This document shows positions 47,397 to 57,883 of a stretch of DNA of 64,000 bases, one piece after another (within the stretch, counting starts at the first letter, position 1; every line of letters starts with the position of its first letter). The notes under the pieces were generated by a model that was given only the letters and a program-made list of their open reading frames with translations, was not told the DNA's origin and made no database searches. The translations under genes and the position numbers were made by a program. The stretch comes from Dillenia suffruticosa (lineage: Eukaryota; Streptophyta; Magnoliopsida; Dilleniales; Dilleniaceae), in NCBI GenBank assembly GCA_033439265.1, contig JAVTVX010000024.1, positions 16,042,501-16,106,500 of the forward strand, in the 5' to 3' direction.

Positions 47397-50006
47397 ATCA
47401 TAAACCTTGGATGTATAATAAGAATTTATCCGAACATTGAGATTTAACTAATGAGTTTATAAGTGGTTTGGAATAATTTTTGAATTTTTCTAATAGTAAA
47501 GTTGAGTTTATGGATGAGAATAATTTAAGATATCTGTATAGAAATTGTGGTAATGGTAAATTTCATGAGTGAGATAAAGTTAGGGAATATTTTTATAGAT
47601 TTGGTTTTATCCCAAATTATTATAATTGGACTTGTCACAATGAATCGTTTATATCTAATAAAGAATATAAAAAAAACATGCATTTTTTAGTTAGAGGGGA
47701 TCAGAGTTATTATGATTAATTGATCTCATATCAGAGGATGTGAATTGATGGAGCGGGTTAGAATTTTGTTCCTAAATTGAACCATATGCAAGTACTAGTT
47801 TTGCTCCAACATATGAACAATTATATACTAGTTATGCATTACCATTGGAGGAAGTACATGTAACAGGTGTTGATGAAAATACAAATAATGAAACTTTTTT
47901 CTCTAATCAATTTCAGGAAGTATTAAGAGTTGTAGATGAACAACTGTAGGCTGGTAGTGATAGCCATTCTAAGTTATCACTTACGACAAGACTGTTAAAT
48001 GTCAAAACAAAGTATAATATATCTGAGAATTGGTTCAATGTTATTATTCAAGTAATTTGAGAAGTATTGACTCGTGATCACACCATGTCAAATGATTTCT
48101 TTAGTATGAAAAAGCTGATGAAAGACTTATGTCTTTCTGTGGAAAAGATTGATGCATGCAGAGATGGTTGTATGTTATATTGTAAAGATGATAAAAATGC
48201 ACAATTTTGTAAATTCTGTAACCAATGTAGGTACAAGAAAAGTAGGAGGTCAAGTTGTAATCAGCAGTGTAAACCATATAGATAAATATTTTATTTGGCT
48301 TTAACTCATTTATACATCTAAGTCCACTATTGAATACATGACTTAGCATGCAAATCATGAAACAGAAGAGTGACTAATGTGTCATCGTTCGGATGTAGAT
48401 ATATAGAAACATTTTGATAGAACATATGCTGAGTTTGCAAAAGAGATTTGAAACATTAGGGTAGGTCTCTGTGCTAATGAGTTTACTCCATTTGGCAAAT
48501 CAGGAAATATTTATTCATGTTGGCCTGTTATCTTAACTTTGTATAATCTTCCATCTGGTATATGTATGAAGACACCATATATGTTTTTGACATTGGTCAT
48601 GCCTACCCCACAAAATCAGAAGAAGTTAATATATGTTTATATGTAACCACTAATTACGAAGTTAAAATAATTATGAGATGAAGGGGTTCCTACATTTGAT
48701 GTCTATATTGATTAGATGTTTGTAATAAAGGCTACTCTTCTTTGAACGATAAATGATTTTCCAACTTATGGCATGTTATTGGGATGGAGTACTGCTGAGA
48801 TCTTAGGATATCCAATTTGTATGGAGAGATCAAAGTCATTTAGATTGAAATATGGTGATAACGCGAGTTATTTTGATTGTCACAGACAATTTTTTGTCGC
48901 TAAATCCTAAATTCAAAAAGAATAAAGAAGAGTATACTAAGAATAAAATTAAAAAACAACTCCTCTATTGAGATTAACCGGTTAACAAATTTGAGAGCGA
49001 GTGCTTCACTTTCCATCTATTATTGAAGATCCACATGGTACAATGTACAGATATGAAAGTATGCATAAATGGACCAAATGAAGTATATTTTGAGATTTAC
49101 CATATTGGAGACCTATCTAACTCATCATAATCTCGATATGATGGATATCAAGAAAAATGTCTTTGATAATGTGATAAATACAATGATATATGTCACCGGA
49201 AAATTGAGAGACAATTTGAATGCCAGAAAAGCTACGAGACTCCTTTGTAAATGACCTACATTTGATGTGGATAAAATTAGTAAGGCACCAAAACCAAAGA
49301 CAATTTATACATTGAATAAGTATCAGAGACAAAATATTTGTGAATGGTTGAAATCGTTAAGATTTCCTGATGGTTATATTTCAAATTTTGAGAGATGTGT
49401 CGATTTGAAGAATTGCAAGTTGATTAGTTTGAAAAGTTATGATTGTCATATATTTATAGAAAGACTAATTCCTTTTACTTTTAAGGAACTTTTACCAAAT
49501 TTTGTATAGGGCGCCGTTATAGTGTTAAACATTTTCCTTTATGATATTTGCTCAACAGTATTGAGAGAATCACATGGAGAAGTTAGAAAGAGATATTCTT
49601 ATCATTTTGTGTAACTTAAAAATGATATTTTCTGTATTATTTTTTGATTTCATAGAACACCTTTTAATTCACTTGTCTTATGAGGCCAAAGTTGCAGATC
49701 CTATCCAATTTCGATAGATGTATCCCTTTGAAAGGTGAGTTTTTTACCTTTTACACTTCATTTTCAATACATATCAAATTACTAACTTAATTATATATTA
49801 TTTTTTGATACAATTTGTTTCATTACAATTAGATTTCTATATCATTTAAAGAGAAAAGTAAAAATAAGGTCTGGGTTGAAATCTTAATTGTTAATGCATA
49901 TAGTATGAAGGAAGTGATAACGTTTGTTTCATACTATTTCGAGTCTCACGTACAGTGCAAGAGACAGAAAGCGAGAATAAATGATGAGCGTCATGTTGAT
50001 TCTAGA
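47397..50006 (+). pseudogene. TNP2-like CACTA transposase (Transposase_21) remnant
   Basis: From 47405 'KPWMYNKNLSEH' and 'YNWTCHNESF' match the N-terminal part of TNP2 proteins. 48067-48285 reads 'FFSMKKLMKDLCLSVEKID' and 'CMLYCKDDKNAQFCKFC'. After that come 'VGLCANEFTPFGKSGNIYS', 'CWPVILTLYNLPSGICMKT', 'TINDFPTYGMLLGWSTA' and 'YGDNASYFDCHRQF', the Transposase_21 core. 49069-49509 adds 'NLDMMDIKKNVFDNVINTM' and 'LKSYDCHIFIERLIPFTFK', and then 'LIHLSYEAKVADPIQFR' near 49640-49720. The final block, 'MKEVITFVSYYFESHVQCK', belongs to the downstream DUF4218-type domain and is cut at 50006. Many stops and shifts show it is dead. Confidence 0.85.
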
Positions 50007-50998
50007 TTTAGCCGTTAAATTCCTTGTTTCAAAAGAAATAAAGTAAAAGACTAATGGACTGAAATAAGGAATTTCAATAGGCAAATTCTATCTTCAAAAT
50101 GAATTTATATAGCCCAACTCACACACAATTCAAAATAATGGTTGTAAAGCTCAAACAAATATTTGGTCATTTAATTTTTTATCCATTATCAACAAAACAA
50201 TATTAACAGTGAAAATCATATAGTATGGTTTAATACCATTTGACAAAACTTTTTGAATTTTAAAATTAAAAGGGTATAAAGATTAAAATATTGTAGTCTT
50301 AAATATTTATATTTAATTTTCTTCGACCCCAAACAAAGGAAATTTAATTTTTTATGATATATCTTTTCACTTTTTTTCTTTTCTGTCCCAACTTATCTTT
50401 TCTGCTCTTCCCTAAACTCCTAAACCCAGACTAAGAGAGGAAAACGACGGAAAGGAGCGGAGGAAATAATGTGATTGTGATATGGAAAAATAGGAAAGAG
50501 AAAGCAAAAAATGCCAATGACCATTGACCCTAGTCCCTTGTTTGTGTGGCCAAGTGTGGGTCCCCTCCCCCAAAGACCAAGACCTGCTTTCCCAGGCGTC
50601 CAATCACCATGGTCCCCCGTTAGGGTTGGCCCATTCTATTTTGTTTTTGAATCTTATCGCATCACGTGCACTTAAATTGGTTTCTATTTGTTTACAAATT
50701 AGAGGCTAAACATGGTCAGAATATTAGCAGCAGCGAATTTAAAACTCGTTTGGTGATAAATTTCATATCCGAAAAGAATAGATTAGAAAAAATGGATGAA
50801 TGACCCACTTCCAAATTTCCAATATGTTTGTTAATGGGATCACCATCCCCCGTTGCCTGTAGATAAATATTAGCAAAGCAAATCCAAGTGTCGTTTAGGT
50901 TTAAGTGGTTTCCATATTCAATGAGCCACCAAACACTTGTAAAGTGCAGCAGCAACACTGCCCCCCTTGGTCTTGATATAATATATATATATGTGTGT

Positions 50999-51049
<51 letters not shown>

Positions 51050-51413
51050 TATATTTTGTTTTTGAATCTTATCGCATCACGTGCACTTAAATTGGTTTCT
51101 ATTTGTTTACAAATTAGAGGCTAAACATGGTCAGAATATTAGCAGCAGCGAATTTAAAACTCGTTTGGTGATAAATTTCATATCCGAAAAGAATAGATTA
51201 GAAAAAATGGATGAATGACCCACTTCCAAATTTCCAATATGTTTGTTAATGGGATCACCATCCCCCGTTGCCTGTAGATAAATATTAGCAAAGCAAATCC
51301 AAGTGTCGTTTAGGTTTAAGTGGTTTCCATATTCAATGAGCCACCAAACACTTGTAAAGTGCAGCAGCAACACTGCCCCCCTTGGTCTTGATATAATATA
51401 TATATATGTGTGT

Positions 51414-51469
<56 letters not shown>

Positions 51470-51806
51470 TATAATAATAATAATAATAATAATTCTATAT
51501 AAAAATTGATTTCTATTTCAAAAATTTTATAAATTTTCACTTTAGTCAATATATATTTATATGTATTTATAAATAAAAGTAAAGTTTGAAATTTCCAAAC
51601 AGGGAATTAAATTTCCCAATTGAGTAATCAATCAGCCGGCAGGTCCATAAGCGAGTTATGTTAGTTTATGCAAATGCCAAGAAAACAAGAAATGGGTAAA
51701 ATGATTTCTACCATCTTCTCCCGGTGTCAATTGTGGGATAGACAGTATCAAAACTTCAGACCTAATGTCATGTCACATACTCCAGAAAATGGAAACAATA
51801 TCAAAA
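50007..51806. repeat. AGO2 5' flank, copy 3 (partial, with internal duplication)
   Basis: Begins at the block 'gttaaattccttgtttcaaaag', matching 20285 and 36370. It continues with the 'aggcgtccaatcaccat' block (about 50596) and then, after a deletion relative to the other copies, with DNA like 28264-28480 and 38640-39230. The end (51510-51806) matches copy 2 38925-39230 and shows the empty site of the Sirevirus A/B insertion. No gene is seen; frames within AAT repeats are not genes. Confidence 0.8.
50637..51466. repeat. 415-bp tandem duplication
   Basis: Units 50637-51051 and 51052-51466 appear identical by eye over nearly their whole length, including a start at 'ttttgtttttgaatcttatc'. Each ends in an (AAT)n tract (51001-51049 and 51416-51493), the second of which is longer. 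The near identity means a recent event or an assembly artefact. Confidence 0.9.
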
Positions 51807-51989
51807 CCACAACCATAAACCTCAGATTAATTCAAACACCTAATATCATGTCAAATTATTGACAACCAAGCATAACTCGAAACACTCAAATACCTCTATT
51901 GACCGGTAGTTGAAGACACCAATAAATTTAACCTCTTCAACAATGAGGGAGGAGTGACCCCTTTATAATAAGTAAATGGTTTGCAGGAA

Positions 51990-52985
51990 GCCACTCACTT
52001 ATTACAAGGAAGCTCTGCGGGTGGAAGCCATTAGATTCGCGCACAAACTCTCGAAGTTGAAGGAGATTTGGCCTGCAAAAGGGCATCTACACTTGGGATA
52101 GTACGAGGATCGTACTTAACAGGAAAATGATTTGCTAGTAATTTGACTGGTTGGTTGTCTTGTGCGCCATCACCTCAATATTGTTTCGGTGGGGGATATT
52201 CTTCTTTCCGTCTGCAATGAAATGGCAAAGTAAGTGATTCCGAAATTTGGCAAGCCCGCATCTCTGCAGTACCGGAAACCATCAAAAAGGAAGTTTTTGT
52301 CAAATAAATCAGCAAAGACCCTTACATAGCATTGGCAAACCTCTCCAAATAAGTAACAACTATGCGACATGTTTGACAGAAATTGAGCTGCCATTGAAAG
52401 TAGATTACTTGTTTTCGAACAGACACTCATGCATAAACATATGCAATGTCAGGAAATGATGATTTGTGATTTATCAAATTCCTTGCATCCAGCTTATCAT
52501 CAGGTGATTGTGAAATTCAACTTGAATAGGTGTAGTGAGCGTAAAAGATCACTCGGTGCTTAAATTATCCTACTAAACACGCGAGCTTCAGCTTGAACAA
52601 TATATAGTCAGCTTATCCTCCTATTAAAAAGGTGCTGCTTACAATGAATCTGAGATGCAAGCTACATTACCACTATAATTTGCCTGCGAATAAATGTAGT
52701 GGACTACTGAATCTAATCGTAGGGCACATGGAGTTTCGAAGAGACTTTTCAATAATTCGTTAAGGATTGGTTTCATATGAATTTCTTATTACTTTGCAAA
52801 ATAAATAAATAAATATTCCACCACTTTAGAAAGTTATCAAGAAAAAGGTTAAAACGTTTTGGATATTTTGCAATGTCATATTTTATCACGTAGTTAATTA
52901 GGATCACTATCATGTATTATTCAGAATTGTCCAATAAAAATTATTAGAATTCAAGGTTAGAAGAAAATCAAACAAAATAAAATTG
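51990..52985 (-). pseudogene. AGO2 paralogue fragment (3' UTR joined to exon 2 start and intron 1)
   Basis: Reading leftward on the minus strand, 52985-52265 matches AGO2 intron 1. 52264-52114 matches the first 150 bp of exon 2 (AGO2 18577-18427), including the 'EMRAC.ISE' and 'NHFP'-side sequence. The next bases jump to 3' UTR-like DNA with a miR403-like site. Exon 3 and most of exon 2 are deleted, and exon 1 is cut off by the Sirevirus end at about 52990. The intron 1 acceptor here is CTGCAG, more canonical than in the intact gene. No Argonaute product is possible. Confidence 0.85.
52031..52051 (-). promoter_or_regulatory. Remnant miR403 target site in the AGO2 pseudogene
   Basis: The plus strand starts ttagattcgcgcacaaactc, matching miR403 except at positions 9 and 21. 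It sits in the 3' UTR-like part of the deleted paralogue. The position-9 change gives a mismatch next to the cleavage site. Confidence 0.7.
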
Positions 52986-52989
52986 TAAA

Positions 52990-53375
52990 ACAACTAAAGA
53001 GGTTGAATAGTTGGTTTTGTAATTTTTGTGATTTTTGGGTATTTAAAATTACAGCAGAAAGAGTTGCATAGATAAAAAACAAGAAAAGATAAAAGACACT
53101 AGATTTTATAATAGTTTAACTAATTTTTAGATTATTTCAAGATAATTTCCAAACTTAATTTCCATATAAATTTTCTTATTTTAATCATCATTAAAATCTA
53201 ATTTTGTCACTAATTTCCCTCTTTTTTATAATGACAAAACCTCTCTAATAATCTGGAAATTCATTGAACTTTTGTGTAAAATTTTCTCCCCTTTTTATAA
53301 GATCAAATGTTTTATGTTCTAATGTTTTAAGTCAAAACTTAAACTAAATTTTAAAACTTGAACTAATTGTGTTAT
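52990..53375 (-). repeat. 3' LTR end or remnant of the minus-strand Sirevirus
   Basis: On the minus strand it follows 'GACAAAAATTTGGAGATAAC' and ends with the R/U5-type 'ACTCTTTCTGCTG...CCTCTTTAGTTG'. At under 400 bp it is far shorter than the other Sirevirus-like LTRs here. Either it is truncated or the LTR begins earlier, near 56.2 kb. Confidence 0.4.
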
Positions 53376-53687
53376 CTCCAAATTTTTGTCATCAACGGAG
53401 ATGGGTATCAACATAAAACTAAGAGAACCGAAAATAAAAAATAAAAATGGACCCATGATTGAGGTCATTGACCTATTTTTGGAAGAATGAAACTCCCCCT
53501 TAATATTTGCCTAAGTGCCATTTACTAAGAATCATAAACGTAGGAAAATCACTAGCATGGAAAACATCACTAGCATATAACATTTTTAGATTACAAGAAG
53601 AGAGAGAGAGAGAAGCACTAGTAAAACATCAAAAACAACACAAGCAGAGCATGATAGAAGAGAGAGGGCCTAAGTACATAAATTAGA

Positions 53688-55152
53688 TTATGTGTTTTTA
53701 ACTTTCGGCTTGACTTTAGCGTTGCCCTTGTTTTTGCTAGTAGAGGAAGTAGAGGTAGAGGCACCAATATCAAATGGAGTAGAAGATATTATAGACATCA
53801 TGGTAGGCATGGACTAAGTGGTGGTAGTAAAAGAGGCACTAATAGTGGCACGGATGGTAAATGGCTTCAAAGAAGAGGCTCGAACTAAAATGGGTTTGGA
53901 GTAGGAGCTCAAGTTTGGGTGGTAACTTTCTGATCATTAGATATATTCATCAACTTGAATTGCAAGTCTCTGTGAGCTTCCTGAGTTCATTGCCTAAACT
54001 CACCTATATCTCTTTTAATGTCTCCCAAATTCCTGTCAACCACTTAGAGTTTATAATCCATATTATCAAATTTCTCATTGATTCTAGTCCCCAAACTACT
54101 AATTCTATCCATTATTTTTATTTGTATGGTGTCCATTCGTTTAAAGAGTTCGTTCCAACTATTCTTAGAATAAAAGGAATCTTGCGTTGGTGTGATTTTC
54201 ATTTAATATTGATTCCTCTCATGCTTACTCTTCTCACTTCCTTCTTCATGCCTTACTTGTTTTGCATTTCTTCCCTTTTTCTTTAGGTTAGCCCATTCAT
54301 CATTCTCAAAGACCTAATTTGCTCTACACAAGAATGTGACATTTATCTTGTTTTTCATAATAAGCTCTATCTTGTTTTCCTTACGTAAGTTAACCCCATG
54401 GCCTCCTAAGATGTCCATTATCATACTAAAGTTGAACTTTTTGAAACTTGGATTGCTATCATAAAGTAAGGAATTAGGAAATACAAATTTGGACTCTTTC
54501 CACTTATAATACAAGCCATGAACTAGAAATTTTCTTTATTAATGGTTATATAATTTCCTCCTTTTTAGTGTGTGTTACCAAAAAGTACAAAATCCTTTTA
54601 TGAACTCCTATATTAGTTGTATTTGTATTTACCTCCTTCAGATTATAGTCATCAAACATAACTCCAACATCATCTATTAACTCCATTTGTAGAAAAGGTT
54701 CATATTGATAGTAATCAATCCAGTTTAGTCTACATTCTCTGCATATAGCCCTAGGGTTTACTAGAATTTCTTGAGCATCAAAGTAGGTCTTAAATGCACA
54801 GAGCCATGATTGATCCTCAATCATAATGTGTGTATCGTCGCCTACTTCTTTTGTCTTCTCATCAACCGTTTCTATATTATTAAAGAAAATCCTAATTACC
54901 CTTTCATAAATTTTCTTATTTGGATCAAGAATCCAATATGGGTAAAATTGATGTAAATAACCTTCGTACTTAAATTCTATCTTTTGCAGAAACTCCTAGT
55001 CTATCAATCTTTCATGTGTAATATTCTTATCATAAAAGAGTTTATTAAATAGCTTACTTTTTTTCTAAAATTGGGAAGTCCTTGTTGTATTTCACAGCAG
55101 GGCCAATTCGGTTGCAGCAATCTCCTTTCCTTTTCTTTGTTTTGGGTGCCAT
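53688..55152 (-). pseudogene. Env-like / plant-transposon-protein ORF of the Sirevirus
   Basis: Starts with a basic 'MAPKTKKRKGDCCNRIGPAVK' (first part 55152-55054). After one frameshift and a stop it reads 'LFNKLFYDKNITHERLID', 'KIYERVIRIFFNNIETVDE', 'MIEDQSWLCAFKTYFDAQE' (54824-54546) and 'DILGGHGVNLRKENKIEL' (54514-54314). The C-terminal part has a helix-rich 'MDTIQIKIMDRISSLGTRI' and ends 'STSKNKGNAKVKPKVKNT' at a stop (53690-53688). The basic start, YERVIRIFF block and C-terminal helices resemble the extra ORF that follows pol in some Sireviruses and other plant retroelements. Membrane or envelope function has not been shown for such ORFs. About 488 codons, broken by stops. Confidence 0.6.
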
Positions 55153-55849
55153 CGTAGTATACAAACTAGAGCATATGGGTGTTGAAGCTTTTGTGTGGAT
55201 TTGAAGGAGCGATGAATGATTTTGAAAGAAAGAGAGAGAGATGAGCAGATTTTGAGATAAAGTATGAGGTTTCAATCAATTTTGAGAGAATGGGCTTTTA
55301 GGATTAGAAATAGATATAGACTTTTCTGAAGAATCTTCACAGTTTGTAGAAGGCTTGTGAGTAGTATGCAGGGGGCCCAGTTAAAGTGAAGTTGACATGA
55401 GTGAGAAGAAGAAGTGAAACTTTTGTTCTTTGATGTATCAACCAAATTTAAGAAATAAACAGGAGTGTGAGTTTGGAGTGAGTAGAGAAGGAGAGGTTGA
55501 ATGTTTTAATGATAATAAATTTAAGAAATTTATGTTTGTATTAAATTATAAGTATAAGATGGTTGAATGTTTTAAAGTGAGAGAGCTTTAGAGTGTGAGT
55601 ATACATGTGGAGAGAGAAAGTCTTAGGCTTTTGATTTTGTATATATGTACACATGGAGAGAGAGGAGAAAGCTTTTAGTTTTTGTATATACATGTATGCA
55701 CGTGAAGAGAGAGAGAGAGAAAGAGAGAGGTGGTGAGAGAAGGTGATGTGTGAAGATAGAGAGAGAGTGTAGGTTTGAAAAGTTAAAGATACTTTTCATT
55801 AAAAATCTAGAATTGTGACGATCATATGCCACAGTCAACTACACCTAGT

Positions 55850-56165
55850 ATCCAGCTGGTCGTTCACCTACTATGGGTTGATTGGCCATTTTTCGGGTCG
55901 ACCGTTATACTTCTTTGAGTCTGACTTTTCACTTCAGTAGGTCGATCGTTCATATTCTCTGGTCGACCATTCATCTCCTAGAGGTTGGCTGCAATTCTTA
56001 GTGCAGGCCGACCATTCCACTTAGGTGGGTCGACCGCCTAATCAGTGGATTGACTTATTCACTTATATGGGTTAACCGCTTCATCAAAGGGTCGGCCTCT
56101 TCATCAAAGGTTTGGCCATTCCTTTACTTCAATTGACCATTTCTTTTTAATGATCGACTGTTTTG
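55850..56165 (-). repeat. GGTCGACC palindromic motif cluster
   Basis: About twelve variants of GGTCGACC spaced roughly every 25 bp, starting some 55 bp after the pol stop codon. They resemble the motif arrays in the U3 regions of the other Sirevirus LTRs here, but this cluster lies between pol and the env-like ORF. Confidence 0.7.
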
Positions 56166-56219
56166 CTTTAGTCGCATACTCTGTTTTTTGGTTTAATTCT
56201 CTATATTAGTCTATTTGAA

Positions 56220-57883
56220 TTATTTTTTGAAATCTATCATCCCTAATTCTCTTCTTAAGTTATAAAATTTGTTCTTATCAAGTGATTTTGTGAATATATC
56301 TGTCATGTATATTTGAGTATTGATATACATGAGAATTAATTATTTTTTAGCACGTGATCTCTGATAAAACGATATCTAATTTTTATGTGTTTTGTTTGCA
56401 AGTGATGTACTCTATTTTTTGTTAGGTCGATAACACTAGTATTATTACACCTAATTGGAATGCAATCTACATCTACTCTATAAATTTTCATCTAATGTTT
56501 TATCCACAATAGCTAAGCTCAGCATTGTCCAACTTCAATATACTCAGCTTCAGTGGTCAAGATTGTCACACTATTTTGCTTCTTTAAGGACCATGAAACC
56601 ATCATGGTTCCAAATAATTGGCAAATATTACTGGTACTTTTCCTATGTATCCTGCAGCCTACATAATCCGTATTCGAGAAACTGTATAGCTGAAAACTAG
56701 AATTCCTATCTACCATAAACATAAGTTCACAATATTTTTCACATACCTATGGATTCTGTTAATTGTTTTCGTGTGTGATTCTTTAGGGTCTGATTGAAAT
56801 CTAGCACATAGACACACATTAAACTAAATGTCTGGTCTAAAAACTATGAGATAGAGAATGGACTCTATCATTCTTCTATATAAATTCTGGCAAACTGATT
56901 TCTCTTGCTCATCTTTGTCTATCTTAGTAGTTGTACTCATATTCGTGGTACTTTGCAATTCTGAAGACCAAACTTATTTACTAGTTCTTTGGAGTACTTA
57001 GATTGACTTATAAATATACTCTTCTCAATTTGTTTTATTTGAAGACCTAAGAAATAATTTAATTCTCTCATTATATTTATTTCAAATCCTCTTTGTATTG
57101 ACTCAGCAAATTCTTTGTAGAGATCTTCATTAGTGCTGTCAAACACTATATCATCAATATATACTTAAATTATCAAAAGATCTCTATCATTTTTTTAATG
57201 AACAAAATTGTATCCACTTTACTTTTATTGAAACCATTTGCAAATAATAAATTACCGAGTCTTTCGTACCAAGTTCTAGCAACTTGCTCAAGACCATATA
57301 GGGCTTTCGACAATCTATACACATGGTTTGGAAATTTGGGGTTTTCAAAATTTGGAGATTGTTCTACATATAGTGTTTCAATTATTATGCCATTCAAAAA
57401 AATACTATTTACATCCATCTGATATAATTTAAAATTCATATGACAAGCGAAGATAAGAAGCATTCTTATTGTTTCTAATCTTGCTATATGAGTATAAGTT
57501 TTATCATAATCAATACACTTCTCTTGGCTATACCCTTTGGCTGCTAATCTTGCTTTGTTTCTTATTATTATGTTTTGTTCCTCTAACTTATTTTTAAATA
57601 CCCATTTTGTTCTTATAATTGATTGATCTTCAGGTTTAGAGACCAAATTCCATACTCTACTTCTTTCAAATTGATTTAGTTCCTCTTGTATGGCTAATAC
57701 CCAATTTCATCATTCAAGACTTCATTTATGTTCTTAGATTATATCTGAGAGATGAATGCTATAAATTCACATTCATTTTGCAATGCTGATCTAGTTCTAA
57801 CTCCACATTGTATGTTTTCAATTACGTTTTCTACATTTATAGTATTTCTAATGGTTGAATACTTTGTTTCTTGTTCACGGTTG
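56220..57883 (-). pseudogene. Sirevirus pol C-terminal part (RT and RNase H)
   Basis: The minus strand from 57883 shows 'VRTRSALQNECEFIAFISQ', then the reverse transcriptase (57646-57173) with 'TKWVFKNKLEEQNIIIRNK', 'YQMDVNSIFLNGIIIETLY' and 'LYGLEQVARTWYERLGNLL'. 57146-56937 continues with 'ELNYFLGLQIKQIEKSIFI'. RNase H (56722-56519) has 'YSFSNTDYVGCRIHRKSTS' and 'TILTTEAEYIEVGQC', and the end 'RRELGMIDFKK' stops at 56220. Frameshifts and stops separate the parts. It is closely similar to the plus-strand copy at 63244-64000. Confidence 0.85.

Larger units (their letters stand above)
44228..50006 (+). mobile_element. CACTA (En/Spm) element, 3' end truncated
   Basis: The 5' end reads TACTACAAAAAATAGGG (one base off CACTA). 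It is followed by about 1.5 kb of subterminal repeats, a GC-rich leader and a decayed TNP2-type transposase on the plus strand. The sequence breaks at about 50006, inside the domain after the transposase, where AGO2 flank copy 3 begins. The 3' terminal repeat is therefore missing. The same terminus, cut much shorter, occurs at 35997 after Sirevirus A. Confidence 0.8.
52990..57883 (-). mobile_element. Sirevirus-like copia element with env-like ORF, 5' part outside
   Basis: On the minus strand the order is the end of pol (57883-56220), a spacer with GGTCGACC-like palindromes (56165-55850), an env-like extra ORF (55152-53688), several purine tracts (53530-53210) and an LTR end 'CTATTCAACCTCTTTAGTTG' near 53010-52990. 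Sirevirus features recognised are the 'RRELGMIDF' end of RNase H, multiple polypurine tracts and an extra ORF after pol. Its upstream half is displaced by the plus-strand Sirevirus inserted at 57884. Confidence 0.7.

Noticed and set aside
50888..51509. Frames with long Ile runs and duplicated 80-codon frames
   Set aside because: Produced by AAT microsatellites and the 415-bp tandem duplication of non-coding AGO2 flank.
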